Assembly: GCF_001720465.1 (NCBI RefSeq)
Contig: NZ_CP017113.1
Coordinates: forward strand, 434,001 to 498,000
DNA from: Porphyrobacter sp. LM 6
GTDB lineage: Bacteria; Pseudomonadota; Alphaproteobacteria; Sphingomonadales; Sphingomonadaceae
Direction: 5' to 3'
Length of the DNA stretch: 64,000 nt
Shown piece by piece: positions 43,615-52,908 of this stretch. The position numbers and the translations under genes were made by a program. The notes beneath the pieces are model-generated. The model did not search any database, had not been told where the DNA came from, and worked only from the letters and a program-made list of their open reading frames with translations. Numbering within the stretch: the first letter of the stretch is position 1; each line of letters starts with the position of its first letter.

Positions 43615-44702
43615 TCACCCGATTGAAATCCACCGCCGGTCTTGCCTTGCTGACGGTGATCCTGCCGACGCTGATCGCGCTCGTCTATTTCGGCTTGCTG
43701 GCCGAGGACGTCTACATCTCGGAAGCGCGCATCGTGGTGCGGCACCCCGAGCAAGGCCAGGTATCGCCGCTTGATGCCGCGCTCGATCGCACCGGGTTCG
43801 GCGCGGCGAACGAGGGCAACAACACCGTTATCGCCTATCTGCAATCGCGCGCCGCGATTACCGAAGCGAACGCCGATGGTTCGCTCAAGGGGGCCTATAC
43901 CCGCCCTGACCTGTTCTGGTTCGACCGCTTTGGCCTGCTGGGTGACAGTGATGAGCAGTTCTACCGCTATTTCCAGGACAAGCTGGAAGTCGAGGAGGGG
44001 GCCACCACCCAGGTTCTCACGATCCGCGTGCGGGCCTTCGATCCCAAGAAAGCGCAGGCGATCAACGCGCGTTTGGTTGAGCGGTCCGAGGCGCTGGTGA
44101 ACAGCCTGTCCAAGCGCTCGCAAAGCGACCTCATCACCATCGCCGAAACCGAAGTCGCTGATGCCACCGCCAAGGCGCGAGGCGCTGCGCTGGCCCTGGC
44201 GCGCTATCGCAACCAGAGCGGGATCGTCGACCCGGTGCAGGAATCCGAGGTCGGCTTGCAGATGATCTCGAAGTTGCAGGACGAATTGATCGCCGCCCAG
44301 ACCCGGCTGCGCCAGCTCCAGACCTACACGCCGGAAGCCTCGCAGATCCCGTTCCTCAAAAGCCAGGTGCGCGATCTCCAGCGAGAGATCGACGAGGCGC
44401 GCAGCAACCTTACCGGCGGGCGATCGTCGCTGTCTTCCGCGCTGACGCGGTATCAGGAGCTGCAGCTTGATGTCGAGTTCGCCGAAAAGCAGCTCGCCGC
44501 CACCCGCGCTTCATTGCAGGAGGCCCGCGCCGAGGCGCGGCGCAAGCAGGCCTATCTCGAACAGATCGCCGCGCCGAGCCTGCCCGATTACCCGGTCGAG
44601 CCGCGCCGCATCCGTTCGATCTTCGCCACGCTGGTGCTGGGCCTGCTGGCGTGGGGCGTGCTGTCGATGCTGTTGATCGGCGTGCGCGAGCACCGGGACT
44701 GA
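43611..44702 (+). CDS. Capsule polysaccharide export inner-membrane protein (KpsE/CtrB/BexC family)
   Basis: A 363-residue polysaccharide co-polymerase. Transmembrane helices near residues 9-30 (LALLTVILPTLIALVYFGLL) and 338-356 (SIFATLVLGLLAWGVLSMLL) enclose a periplasmic part with long coiled coils (AETEVADATAKARGAALALA and later). The early motif YISEARIVVRHP matches KpsE/CtrB. It links the ABC transporter to the outer-membrane channel protein encoded at 48315-49526. Starts with GTG. Confidence 0.92.
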   Translation: MITRLKSTAGLALLTVILPTLIALVYFGLLAEDVYISEARIVVRHPEQGQVSPLDAALDRTGFGAANEGNNTVIAYLQSRAAITEANADGSLKGAYTRPDLFWFDRFGLLGDSDEQFYRYFQDKLEVEEGATTQVLTIRVRAFDPKKAQAINARLVERSEALVNSLSKRSQSDLITIAETEVADATAKARGAALALARYRNQSGIVDPVQESEVGLQMISKLQDELIAAQTRLRQLQTYTPEASQIPFLKSQVRDLQREIDEARSNLTGGRSSLSSALTRYQELQLDVEFAEKQLAATRASLQEARAEARRKQAYLEQIAAPSLPDYPVEPRRIRSIFATLVLGLLAWGVLSMLLIGVREHRD

Positions 44703-45505
44703 TGGCTTCCCTGCCCGACACCCCGGTGCCTCTGTGGCATTCGCTGCGCATCCAGCTGCGGGTGATCGACGCCTTGCTGCGGCGCGAGATGCTGACGCGC
44801 TATGGCCGGCATAATATCGGCTTCCTGTGGCTGTTCGTCGAACCGATGATCTTCACCATCGGGGTGACGATCCTGTGGACCGCGACCAAATCGGTGCATG
44901 GCAGCGATCTGCCGATCTCGGCCTTCGCGCTGACCGGTTATTCGAGCGTGCTGCTGTGGCGCAACATGCCGGGCCGCTGCATCGGTGCCCTGCAGAACAA
45001 CCTCGCGCTGATGTATCACCGCAACATCAAGGTCGGCGATATCTATGTCGCGCGGCTGCTGATCGAATTCGGCGGTGCGACCATTTCCTTTGCGGTGCTG
45101 GGGCTGTTCTTCATCGCGGTCGAATGGATCAAGCCGCCGGAGGATTTCCTGCAAGTTGTGGCCGGCTGGCTGCTGATCGCGTGGTTCGGCAGTGCGCTCG
45201 CAGTTGCGCTCGGCGCGCTGTCGCACCTGAGCGAGCTGGTCGACAAGCTGTGGCACCCGTTTTCCTACCTGCTGTTCCCGCTGTCAGGTGCGGCTTTCAT
45301 CGTCGCCGCGCTGCCGCAATTTGCGCAGGAAATCGTATTGTGGATCCCGACGGTCCACGGGATCGAGCTGGTGCGCGAAGGCTTTTTCGGCGACCGCGCC
45401 CGGGCGATCTACGACCTTGGCTACGTTATTCCGTTCAATCTGGTTCTAACCCTTATCGCACTGATTGCGCTGCGATATGTCGCGCGTAGGGTGGTGCCTG
45501 AATGA
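44702..45505 (+). CDS. Capsule polysaccharide ABC transporter permease (KpsM/CtrC family)
   Basis: A 267-residue ABC-2 type permease with six hydrophobic segments. The N-terminal cytoplasmic part contains VIDALLRREMLTRYGRHNIGF, typical of KpsM, and the end has WIPTVHGIELVREGFFGD. The ATG shares one base with the upstream stop; the downstream ATPase gene overlaps by four. It should move lipid-linked or otherwise finished polysaccharide across the inner membrane. Confidence 0.93.
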   Translation: MASLPDTPVPLWHSLRIQLRVIDALLRREMLTRYGRHNIGFLWLFVEPMIFTIGVTILWTATKSVHGSDLPISAFALTGYSSVLLWRNMPGRCIGALQNNLALMYHRNIKVGDIYVARLLIEFGGATISFAVLGLFFIAVEWIKPPEDFLQVVAGWLLIAWFGSALAVALGALSHLSELVDKLWHPFSYLLFPLSGAAFIVAALPQFAQEIVLWIPTVHGIELVREGFFGDRARAIYDLGYVIPFNLVLTLIALIALRYVARRVVPE

Positions 45506-46950
45506 TCGAAGTCCGCAACCTTACAAAGGTCTATCCGACCCGCTTCGGCGAGAACCTGGTGCTGGACGATGTCAGCTTCGACCTTGCGATGGGGGAGCGG
45601 CTTGGCATTCTCGGCCGCAATGGCGCCGGCAAATCGACCATGATCCGCCTCATCAGCGGGGCAGAGCGGCCGACTTCGGGCACGGTGCGCCGGTCGATGT
45701 CTGTGTCCTGGCCGATAGCGTTCGGCGGGGCGTTCCAGCCAAACCTGACCGGGATCGATAACGTCCGCTTCATCAGCCGCATCTACAATCAGGACGAAGA
45801 GAAGAACCTTCGTTTTGTCGAGGAATTTGCCGAGCTTGGCCCCTACCTGCGCGAGGAAGTGCGGACCTATTCCTCCGGCATGCGTGCGCGGCTCGCCTTC
45901 GCGATCTCGATGATCATCGAGTTCGACTGCTTCCTGATCGACGAGGTTGGCGCCGTGGGCGATGCGCGGTTCCACGAGCGCTGCAATCGGGAATTGTTCC
46001 GCAAGCGCGCTGACCGGGCAATGATCATCATTTCCCACGACGCGTCCTACATCCGCGATCACTGCAACCGCTTTGCTGTGCTGCATAACGCCAAGCTCAC
46101 CCTGTTTGACGATTTCGACGCCGCCTATGGCCACTTCCGCGAACAGCTTGGGCTCGCCGCCCGCGAACATTCGCCGCTCGAACAGCTCCCCGATGACCGC
46201 CGCCAGCTGATCGAGACCACCCATACCGTGTCGGTGCTCGACGATGCCTTCCGCGCCAGCGTGCAGCAGGCCGACTGGAAACGCGATGCCGCGCAATGGG
46301 CAGAAGCGGAGACCGAATACGCCCGCGCGCTGGCCCTGTTTCCCTTCCAGCGGTCATACTGGGTGCAGAAGGGCCATGTCGCCAAGGAGGCTGGCGCTTT
46401 CGAGCGCGCCGAGATCGCCTATCGCACCGCGATTGCGCTGGGCGAGGCGTTCGAGGACGTGCGAGAACATCTCGATTTCGTGCTGCGCCGGCAAGGCACC
46501 GATCTCGCCGCATGGCCCGCCGCCATCTATCAGCGAGTCCCGGCCGCCATGGCTGCGCCAGCCGCCCCCGATCTCGCCGTACTCGTGCGTGCGGCGTGGG
46601 GCGAGCCTGCCTTGGCCGAGGCCGAGGAACGCGATCTGTTGCGCCGACATGCGACCTGCAACGCATTGCTCGCCACAATCATTGCCGATCCGCGCTTTGC
46701 AGTCGCCCGCCGCCGGTCTGAGGGCGACCACGAGACCAGCGCTGCTTCCGAGGGGCAGGTGCCCGCATGGATCGCCGATCTGGTGGTGATTGCCTGCGCC
46801 GCTGCCGATCGGGACGAAAAAACCGCCATTGCTGCACGCATCGCTGCAGCAATCGCCGCCGGCCGTGACCCCTGGCCGGTTCTTACAGCCGCAGGCGGCT
46901 TTCATGACTGGCCGGCCGTCAATCACACACAGACCGTAGAAACGGCGTGA
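45502..46950 (+). CDS. Capsule export ABC ATPase (KpsT/CtrD family) with C-terminal TPR-like extension
   Basis: A 482-residue protein. Residues 1-215 are a complete KpsT-type ATPase: Walker A GRNGAGKST, signature YSSGMRAR, Walker B CFLIDEV, and switch histidine in IISHDASY. KpsT proteins normally end there. Here about 265 further residues follow, including TPR-like helices (WAEAETEYARALALFPFQ and AFERAEIAYRTAIALGEAF, about residues 265-325) and an Ala-rich end. The added part may bind a glycosyltransferase or sense the glycan. The reading frame is continuous, so it is a real fusion unless the sequence contains an error. Confidence 0.92.
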   Translation: MIEVRNLTKVYPTRFGENLVLDDVSFDLAMGERLGILGRNGAGKSTMIRLISGAERPTSGTVRRSMSVSWPIAFGGAFQPNLTGIDNVRFISRIYNQDEEKNLRFVEEFAELGPYLREEVRTYSSGMRARLAFAISMIIEFDCFLIDEVGAVGDARFHERCNRELFRKRADRAMIIISHDASYIRDHCNRFAVLHNAKLTLFDDFDAAYGHFREQLGLAAREHSPLEQLPDDRRQLIETTHTVSVLDDAFRASVQQADWKRDAAQWAEAETEYARALALFPFQRSYWVQKGHVAKEAGAFERAEIAYRTAIALGEAFEDVREHLDFVLRRQGTDLAAWPAAIYQRVPAAMAAPAAPDLAVLVRAAWGEPALAEAEERDLLRRHATCNALLATIIADPRFAVARRRSEGDHETSAASEGQVPAWIADLVVIACAAADRDEKTAIAARIAAAIAAGRDPWPVLTAAGGFHDWPAVNHTQTVETA

Positions 46951-46978
46951 CCCACTCTCTTCAGCCAACAGGTACAAA

Positions 46979-48289
46979 ATGAGCCGGATCCTTATCGACG
47001 GGTACAATCTCGGATTGGAGAAAGGCACTGGTGTAGCCACCTATGCGCGCAACCTCAGCTACGAGATCTCCAATCTCGGACACGAGGTCGACGTGCTCTA
47101 TGGCAACAATGCCAGCGCCACCCGCAACGATCTGCTGCGCGAGATCTACTTCTTCGATTCTTCGGTTGATGAACGGATCAAGTGGCTCGAGATCCTCGAT
47201 CAGGCCTATCAGGCGCTGCAAGGCCCGCTGGCGTTCAAGGCGCGGCAGATCCCCGTTACGGGACGGGTCGTCACCCGCACGTTCCAGTCGCGCCTGCCGA
47301 AGTTCGACCGGCTCTACAACGCACCCGATCTGTTCATGCGGGCACAGAGCGCGTTCAAGCTGTGGAAGCGCCCGCTGCGTATCCGGATGCCGGAAAAGCC
47401 CGATCTGGCGCACTGGACCTACCCGATCCCGCTGCGTGTCCCGGGTCGGCCCAATATCTATACGTTGCACGATGTTGTGCCGCTGCGGCTGCCCTATACG
47501 ACGCTCGATCACAAGCGGCGTTATCTGCGTCTGCTCCAACAGCTCGATCGCAAGGCCGCGCACTTTGTCACCGTCTCGGAAAGTTCGAAGCAGGATCTGG
47601 TCGACCTGGTCGGGATCGCGCCTGAGCGGATCACCAACACCTACCAGTCGGTCAGTATTCCCGACAAATACCGCTTCAAGCCCGAAGATCAGGTCGCCCG
47701 CGAGGTCGAGGGGCTGACGGGGTTCGATTACAAAGGCTATTTCCTGTTCTGGGGCTCGCTCGAGCCGAAGAAAAACATCGGCCGGCTGATCGAGGCGTAT
47801 CTGTCCTCGCAGGTCGATACGCCGCTGGTCATCGTCGGCGCGCAGGCATGGAAGTCCGAGCAGGAACTGAAGCTGCTGGGCGAGACCGGCACAGTCTATG
47901 GCAGCCTCGAACGCCGCCGGGGCGCGCGCAAGCGGATCATCCAGATGCCCTATGCGCCGTTCCCGCTACTGGTCAGCCTGATCCGCGGGGCCAAGGCTGC
48001 GATGTTCCCCTCGCTATACGAAGGTTTCGGCCTGCCGGTGCTCGAAGCCATGCTGCTCGGCACGCCGGTGATCTGTTCGAACACCTCCTCGCTGCCAGAA
48101 GTGGCGGGCGATGCGGCGCTGATGGTCGATCCCTATGATACCCAGGCAATCACCCAGGCGATCCGGACGCTCGATGCCGATGATGACCTGCGCGATCATT
48201 ATATCGCAAGCGGGCACCAGCAGGCCGCCCGCTTCAGCCCCGAAGTCTATCGCGATCGCCTGAAAGCCGTCTATGACCGCCACTTGTGA
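46979..48289 (+). CDS. Glycosyltransferase family 4, capsule cluster
   Basis: A 436-residue GT-B enzyme. It begins [20 protein letters not shown] (start of a GT4 acceptor domain), has [14 protein letters not shown] and [11 protein letters not shown], and ends with [19 protein letters not shown] and [19 protein letters not shown]. An unusual basic insert of about 90 residues (residues 60-150) separates the first strands. It lies 28 bp after the KpsT-like gene. It should add a sugar to the exported glycan. Confidence 0.9.
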   Translation: MSRILIDGYNLGLEKGTGVATYARNLSYEISNLGHEVDVLYGNNASATRNDLLREIYFFDSSVDERIKWLEILDQAYQALQGPLAFKARQIPVTGRVVTRTFQSRLPKFDRLYNAPDLFMRAQSAFKLWKRPLRIRMPEKPDLAHWTYPIPLRVPGRPNIYTLHDVVPLRLPYTTLDHKRRYLRLLQQLDRKAAHFVTVSESSKQDLVDLVGIAPERITNTYQSVSIPDKYRFKPEDQVAREVEGLTGFDYKGYFLFWGSLEPKKNIGRLIEAYLSSQVDTPLVIVGAQAWKSEQELKLLGETGTVYGSLERRRGARKRIIQMPYAPFPLLVSLIRGAKAAMFPSLYEGFGLPVLEAMLLGTPVICSNTSSLPEVAGDAALMVDPYDTQAITQAIRTLDADDDLRDHYIASGHQQAARFSPEVYRDRLKAVYDRHL

Positions 48290-48314
48290 CCTCTTGCCGC
48301 GCAGGAACATTGCC

Positions 48315-49526
48315 ATGTCAGCCCAGCCTCAGCTCCGGTCGCGCGCTTCGCTGATCGCTCTCGCGCGCAGCGCAGCGGGGGCCCTTTGCCTTGGCGCGGT
48401 TTCGGCCTGCACCAGCCTGGGCGGGGCAGGCCCATCGACCGGAGCGATCCGTGAAGCGCAGCAGGATGGGCAGACCTATGCTGACGGCGCTATCCAGGTG
48501 CTGCCTTTGGGGGCCGAGCTCGTCACCGGCCTCAACACCTACGAACGCCGGGCGACCTTTGCCGAGATGTTCGGCGATGCGGGGGTTTCGGCCACGGTGA
48601 TTGCTCCGGGAGACCAGATCGATATCGCGATCTGGGAAGCCCCGCCCGCCGTGCTGTTCGGCGCCGCTCCGTCAGATGGGCAGCCGATCGGCGGCGATCT
48701 GGCCAGCAACACGCCGATCCCGCGCCAGCAGGTCGATGAGGACGGAATGATCGCGATCCCGTTTGTCGGGCGGATCAAGGTGCTCGGGATGCGGCCCGAA
48801 CAGGTCGAGGCGATCATCGTTTCGCGGCTGCGGCGTCAGGCCAACGACCCGCAGGCGGTGGTGCGGCTGGTGCAGAACGAGACTCGCACGGCGACAATTC
48901 TCGGCGCTGTCGGAGCCAGCCGCCAGATCGGCCTTTCGGCGCGCGGCGAGCGCTTGCTCGATGCCATCGCACTCGCCGGCGGCACGCGCGAACCGATCGA
49001 GCAATCGACCGTGCAACTCGCACGCGGCACGCAACAGGCTCTGATGCCGCTCGAACGGGTGATTGGCGATCCGGTGCAGAATGTTCGCCTGCGGCCCGGC
49101 GATGTCGTCACCGTGCAGCATCAGCCCTTCAGCTTCGTCGCCTTGGGCGCGGTGGCGCGCAATGCCGAGGTGCCGTTCGAGGGCGGCGGGATCACGTTGG
49201 CCGAAGCGCTTGGCCGGGCAGGCGGGCTCAATGATCGCCGCGCCGACGTGAAGGGCGTGTTCGTGTTCCGGCTGGAAGACCGCGCCGCCTTGCCGTCACT
49301 GGCTGGAACCGAAGTGCGCGCCACCAGCGACGGGCGCGTTCCGGTGGTCTATACCTTGCGGATGAATGACGCGGCGAGCCTGTTCGTGATGCAGGATTTT
49401 CGCATGCGCGATGGCGATGTGCTTTACATCTCGACCGCGCCGGGGGTGGAGCTGGAGCGGTTCCTGCAGACCATCTCGAGCACCGCTTTCTCGATCGTCG
49501 CCACCGGCAACGCGATCAACCAGTAG
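48315..49526 (+). CDS. Polysaccharide export lipoprotein (KpsD/Wza family)
   Basis: A 403-residue outer-membrane auxiliary protein. A lipoprotein signal ends in GAVSAC (lipidated Cys near residue 33 from the ATG at 48315, which follows CAGGA). The Poly_export domain has VIAPGDQIDIAIWEAP and GMIAIPFVGRIKVLG; two SLBB-like domains follow (VGASRQIGLSARGERLLDAIALAGG and GAVARNAEVPFEGGGITLAEALGRAGG). It forms the outer-membrane exit for the polysaccharide. The reading overlaps nothing if the ATG is used; an earlier in-frame start at 48273 would overlap the glycosyltransferase gene. Confidence 0.92.
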   Translation: MSAQPQLRSRASLIALARSAAGALCLGAVSACTSLGGAGPSTGAIREAQQDGQTYADGAIQVLPLGAELVTGLNTYERRATFAEMFGDAGVSATVIAPGDQIDIAIWEAPPAVLFGAAPSDGQPIGGDLASNTPIPRQQVDEDGMIAIPFVGRIKVLGMRPEQVEAIIVSRLRRQANDPQAVVRLVQNETRTATILGAVGASRQIGLSARGERLLDAIALAGGTREPIEQSTVQLARGTQQALMPLERVIGDPVQNVRLRPGDVVTVQHQPFSFVALGAVARNAEVPFEGGGITLAEALGRAGGLNDRRADVKGVFVFRLEDRAALPSLAGTEVRATSDGRVPVVYTLRMNDAASLFVMQDFRMRDGDVLYISTAPGVELERFLQTISSTAFSIVATGNAINQ

Positions 49527-49532
49527 CCCGTT

Positions 49533-50300
49533 TCAGGCCGCGACGGCGCGCGCGACCGGTTGGGGCAGGCCCGTCAGGTAGTGGGGGGCTTGTGCTTCCG
49601 CGACGCGGTGCATGTGCGGGCAATCGACATCGATCCACCAGTTGCCGGTGACATCGATCGTGTCGGCCATTCCGCAATCGGCGAGCCGCTGCATGCCTTC
49701 CGACAGGCTACCGGCCGCTCCTTCGGACACGGCCTGGGCGATCGCCTCTGCCAGATCGGGCGTGCCGATGAAGGCTCCGCAATCGACCGCGTCATAGCGG
49801 TTCAGGTGCTTGCCGATCAGCGCGATCCGGCCATTGGCGCGCTGCCGCACCCAGGTTGCATCATCGGGATCAATCGTCGGCCCTTCGACCTTGCGGTCGA
49901 TCGCCAGCGCGGCGCCGCCCTGCCGGTCAAAGTCGCGCACAAGGGTGCGCAGCAATCCGGCGCTGAACAGGTGATCGGCCATCATCAGCAGGTAATTGCC
50001 CTTGATCCGCGCCGCACCGGCCAGCACCGAATGACCATTGGGCCGTGACCAGTCCGACAGGCGGCACGCTTCCAGCCGCACGCCGGTCCGGTAGGAAATG
50101 CCCGGAAGACGCGCCTCGATCTCGTCAGCCCGGTGGCCGGTCACGACCACGGCGCGGGTGATTCCAGCGCAAGACGCCTGCCGAACCGACCATTCGAGCA
50201 TTGAAACGCCGGCGACCGGCACCAACGGCTTGGGCGCAGGCAAGGAGGCCAGACGGCTCCCATATCCAGCAGCGAGGATCAGTGCGTTCATTTGTTGCAT
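49533..50300 (-). CDS. Nucleotidyltransferase, candidate inositol-1-phosphate cytidylyltransferase
   Basis: A 255-residue sugar-1-phosphate nucleotidyltransferase-like protein. The catalytic motif is LILAAGYGSRLASLPAPKPL, followed by VVVTGHRADEIEARL, a MMADHLF metal site and an IDVDCP segment. The Leu-x2-Gly-x-Gly-x-Arg-Leu and Pro-Lys wording and length fit the IPCT half of inositol-phosphate cytidylyltransferase/DIPP synthase. It lies 61 bp downstream of the inositol-3-phosphate synthase gene on the same strand, so CDP-inositol formation is the best guess; another NDP-sugar is possible. ATGs at 50300 or 50291 are both plausible. Confidence 0.75.
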   Translation of the reverse strand: MQQMNALILAAGYGSRLASLPAPKPLVPVAGVSMLEWSVRQASCAGITRAVVVTGHRADEIEARLPGISYRTGVRLEACRLSDWSRPNGHSVLAGAARIKGNYLLMMADHLFSAGLLRTLVRDFDRQGGAALAIDRKVEGPTIDPDDATWVRQRANGRIALIGKHLNRYDAVDCGAFIGTPDLAEAIAQAVSEGAAGSLSEGMQRLADCGMADTIDVTGNWWIDVDCPHMHRVAEAQAPHYLTGLPQPVARAVAA

Positions 50301-50360
50301 CACCGTGGAGAGGCGGGGACGGAAGAGGGCGGCGTATTTATATTCGGTCGGTATCTGGCG

Positions 50361-51461
50361 TTATTCAGCGGCATCCAGCCGGATGTTGGGGCGCGGGTCG
50401 AGGGAAGCGAGCGCTTCCTCCTCGGCCATCTGCACCGGCGGATGCTTGCAGTAATAGGCGGATTCGGGAACGAGCGCGCCGCCGATGCCGCGGTCGCGTG
50501 CCAGCTTGCAGAAGCGGATCGCGTCCATCGCGCAGGCGGCGGCGTTGGGGCTGTCTTCGACCGACAGGCGCAGTTCCAGGTTGACCGGAACCCCGCCCCA
50601 CTGCGTCCCTTCGAGCCGCAGGAAACAGATCTTGTTGTCCTTCTGCCACGGCACATATTCGGATGGGCCGATGCGGATATTCTCGTCATCCAGCCGCTCG
50701 GACAGCGCGGCCTGCACCGCTTCGGTCTTGGACAGCTTCTTGTAGGTCAGCCGCTCGCGATCGAGCATGTTCATGAAGTCGGTGTTGCCGCCGGTGTTGA
50801 GCTGATAGGTGCGCTCGATCGTGGCGCCGCGGGTCGAGAACAGGCTGGAGAGCGTGCGATGGACGATCGTCGCGCCGACCTGCGCCTTGATGTCATCGCC
50901 CACAATCGGCAGGCCGCGCTGGCGGAAGCGCGCTTCCCACTCTGGGTCGCTGGCGATGAACACGGGGATCGCATTGACCACGCCGACCCCCGCCTCAAGC
51001 GCGCATTCCATGTAGAATGCACTCGCTGCCTGCGAGCCGACCGGCAGGAAGTTGATGAGCACATCCACCCGATTGTCGCGCAGCGCGGCGACGATGTCCT
51101 GCTGGGTCGGTTCGGGGGCGTCGGCCAGCTGAAAGCCGCGCTCGCCCGCCTCGGTCATGTGTGACGCCACGCCGTCAAGCACCCGGCCCATCATCACCTG
51201 CGCCGCGCTCGGCGGGATGACAGGTTCGAAGACCATCGTATTGTTGGGGCCCGCGAAGATCGCCTCGCTGAGCGGCTTGCCGACCTTGCGACGATCGATA
51301 TCGATGCCCAGCACGAAATCGACATCCGCGGCGTGATAGGGGCCGACGGCTTCGTGGATGAGGCCCTGTGCCGTGCCCGTGCGGCGATAAAAAGCTGCGC
51401 CCTGAACCAGCGAACTGGCACAGTTCCCGACACCTATGATCGCAACGCGGACGCGGTTCAT
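50361..51461 (-). CDS. ino1: Inositol-3-phosphate synthase
   Basis: Converts glucose-6-phosphate to myo-inositol-3-phosphate (equivalent to L-myo-inositol-1-phosphate) with bound NAD. The 366-residue form is the short prokaryotic/archaeal type. Landmarks are the NAD motif VAIIGVGNCASSL, INFLPVGSQAA, VGDDIKAQVGATI, LNTGGNTDFMNML and KICFLRLEGTQWGGVPVNLE. It is the committed step for any inositol-containing product. Such synthases are uncommon in this bacterial group; neighbours include a nucleotidyltransferase and two CDP-alcohol transferases. Confidence 0.95.
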   Translation of the reverse strand: MNRVRVAIIGVGNCASSLVQGAAFYRRTGTAQGLIHEAVGPYHAADVDFVLGIDIDRRKVGKPLSEAIFAGPNNTMVFEPVIPPSAAQVMMGRVLDGVASHMTEAGERGFQLADAPEPTQQDIVAALRDNRVDVLINFLPVGSQAASAFYMECALEAGVGVVNAIPVFIASDPEWEARFRQRGLPIVGDDIKAQVGATIVHRTLSSLFSTRGATIERTYQLNTGGNTDFMNMLDRERLTYKKLSKTEAVQAALSERLDDENIRIGPSEYVPWQKDNKICFLRLEGTQWGGVPVNLELRLSVEDSPNAAACAMDAIRFCKLARDRGIGGALVPESAYYCKHPPVQMAEEEALASLDPRPNIRLDAAE

Positions 51462-51717
51462 CGGGCTTTCCTCAAAATCGATGACAATTCATCAGTGCAA
51501 TTCGTTGGGGGTGTCAACTGCAACGGATTCACGGCAAAAACCCTTCGAAAGCGCACAAGTTCCAGAATTACAGAGACATGTTAACCCATGCCGGGTTTGG
51601 ATTTATAGCTAAAGAACCTGCGGGATTCCGCGTGTTTTCGCCCTTTCTCGCGCGCCCGTGTTAGATATCGTAAGACAATGTTACTGCTGGCTGAATGCCC
51701 TTCGCACGTGCGGTAAG

Positions 51718-52908
51718 ATGCAGGAATTTCGAGATGAAACGACACCATTTCGGTTCAGTTTCTCGGTGACGGGCCGTGCTGCCCGAATCGCGATCGACTG
51801 TCGCTATGTCGGGCCCCGTCCCAGCGGCATTGGCGAGGTCGTGGCGTCATTGATTGAACATCTGCCCGGTCTTGCGCCCGATCTGCAATTCACCCTGCTG
51901 CGCGCGCCCGCGCGGACCGAGCCGCTGAGCCATGCGCCCAACGTGCGCGAGATCGTGGTGCGAAGCCCGGCGAACGGCCCGATCACGCTGATGCACCTGC
52001 CGCTCGCGGTCGATCTTTCCGGGATCGATCTGTTCCATGCTCCCGCCAACATCCTGCCCGGGGGGTTGCGGATGCCGAGCATCACGACGGTTCATGACGT
52101 CATGTGGCTCACGCATCCGCACTGGTGCAATCCTCGGCCCTGGGGCCGGATCGAGCGCCTGTTCTACGGGCACGGCATCCGCCGGGCGCTCTCCCGGTCG
52201 GCGGCGATCACCACTGTCAGCGAGGCGAGCCGCGCGGCCATTACGGCTTTGGCGCCGGAGGCTGCCGGGCGGGTGCTGGTGACACCATCCGGTGTTGCGG
52301 AGGACTTCAGGCCGGTTGCGCGCGATCCTGCCGCGCTTGCCGCGCTCGGGGTCCCGGCGGGCCGGCGCTATGTTCTCGTGGTCGGGCAGGGGGCGCCCTA
52401 CAAGAACCACGAAGGCGCGCTGCGGGCCTTCGCGCAGGCGTTTGGCGGCGACGGGACGATCGATCTGGTGCTGGTGCGGCGGCGCGAGGCCAGCGGGGCG
52501 CCGATCACGCGGCTTATCAGCGCGTGCGGACTGGCGGGGCGTGTGCACTGCCTTGGCCCGATGGACCGCGATGCGCTGATCCGCCTCTACGCCGGGGCCG
52601 AAGTGCTGCTGCACCCCTCGTTCATCGAAGGCTTCGGCAATCCGGTGGCAGAGGCGATGGCCTGCGGTTGCCCTGTCGTTACCAGCGACCGGTCGGCCAT
52701 GCCGGAAGTGGCAGGCGGGGCAGCATTGCTTGCCGATCCTTACGACACGGCCGCGCTCGCCGCAGCCTTGCGCCGTGTGGTTGATGATCCCGCCCTTTCT
52801 GCCGATCTGCGCGAACGGGGCCTTAAGCGCGCGGCCGCACTCGACTGGCGCGAATTTGCCGCCGCCAATCTCGAGCTCTACCGTCGGGTACTGGCCGGGA
52901 CAGTCTGA
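51718..52908 (+). CDS. Glycosyltransferase family 4, inositol cluster
   Basis: A 396-residue GT-B enzyme from the ATG at 51718; a GTG at 51658 would extend it by 20 residues. It shows RIAIDCRYVGPRPSGIGEVV, TTVHDVMWLTHPHW, YVLVVGQGAPYKNHEGALRA and HPSFIEGFGNPVAEAMACG. It is divergent from the inositol synthase (256 bp apart, no feature seen there) and its end overlaps the convergent CDP-alcohol transferase gene by 31 bp. A role in adding sugars to the capsule or to an inositol lipid is inferred from location only. Confidence 0.88.
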   Translation: MQEFRDETTPFRFSFSVTGRAARIAIDCRYVGPRPSGIGEVVASLIEHLPGLAPDLQFTLLRAPARTEPLSHAPNVREIVVRSPANGPITLMHLPLAVDLSGIDLFHAPANILPGGLRMPSITTVHDVMWLTHPHWCNPRPWGRIERLFYGHGIRRALSRSAAITTVSEASRAAITALAPEAAGRVLVTPSGVAEDFRPVARDPAALAALGVPAGRRYVLVVGQGAPYKNHEGALRAFAQAFGGDGTIDLVLVRRREASGAPITRLISACGLAGRVHCLGPMDRDALIRLYAGAEVLLHPSFIEGFGNPVAEAMACGCPVVTSDRSAMPEVAGGAALLADPYDTAALAAALRRVVDDPALSADLRERGLKRAAALDWREFAAANLELYRRVLAGTV

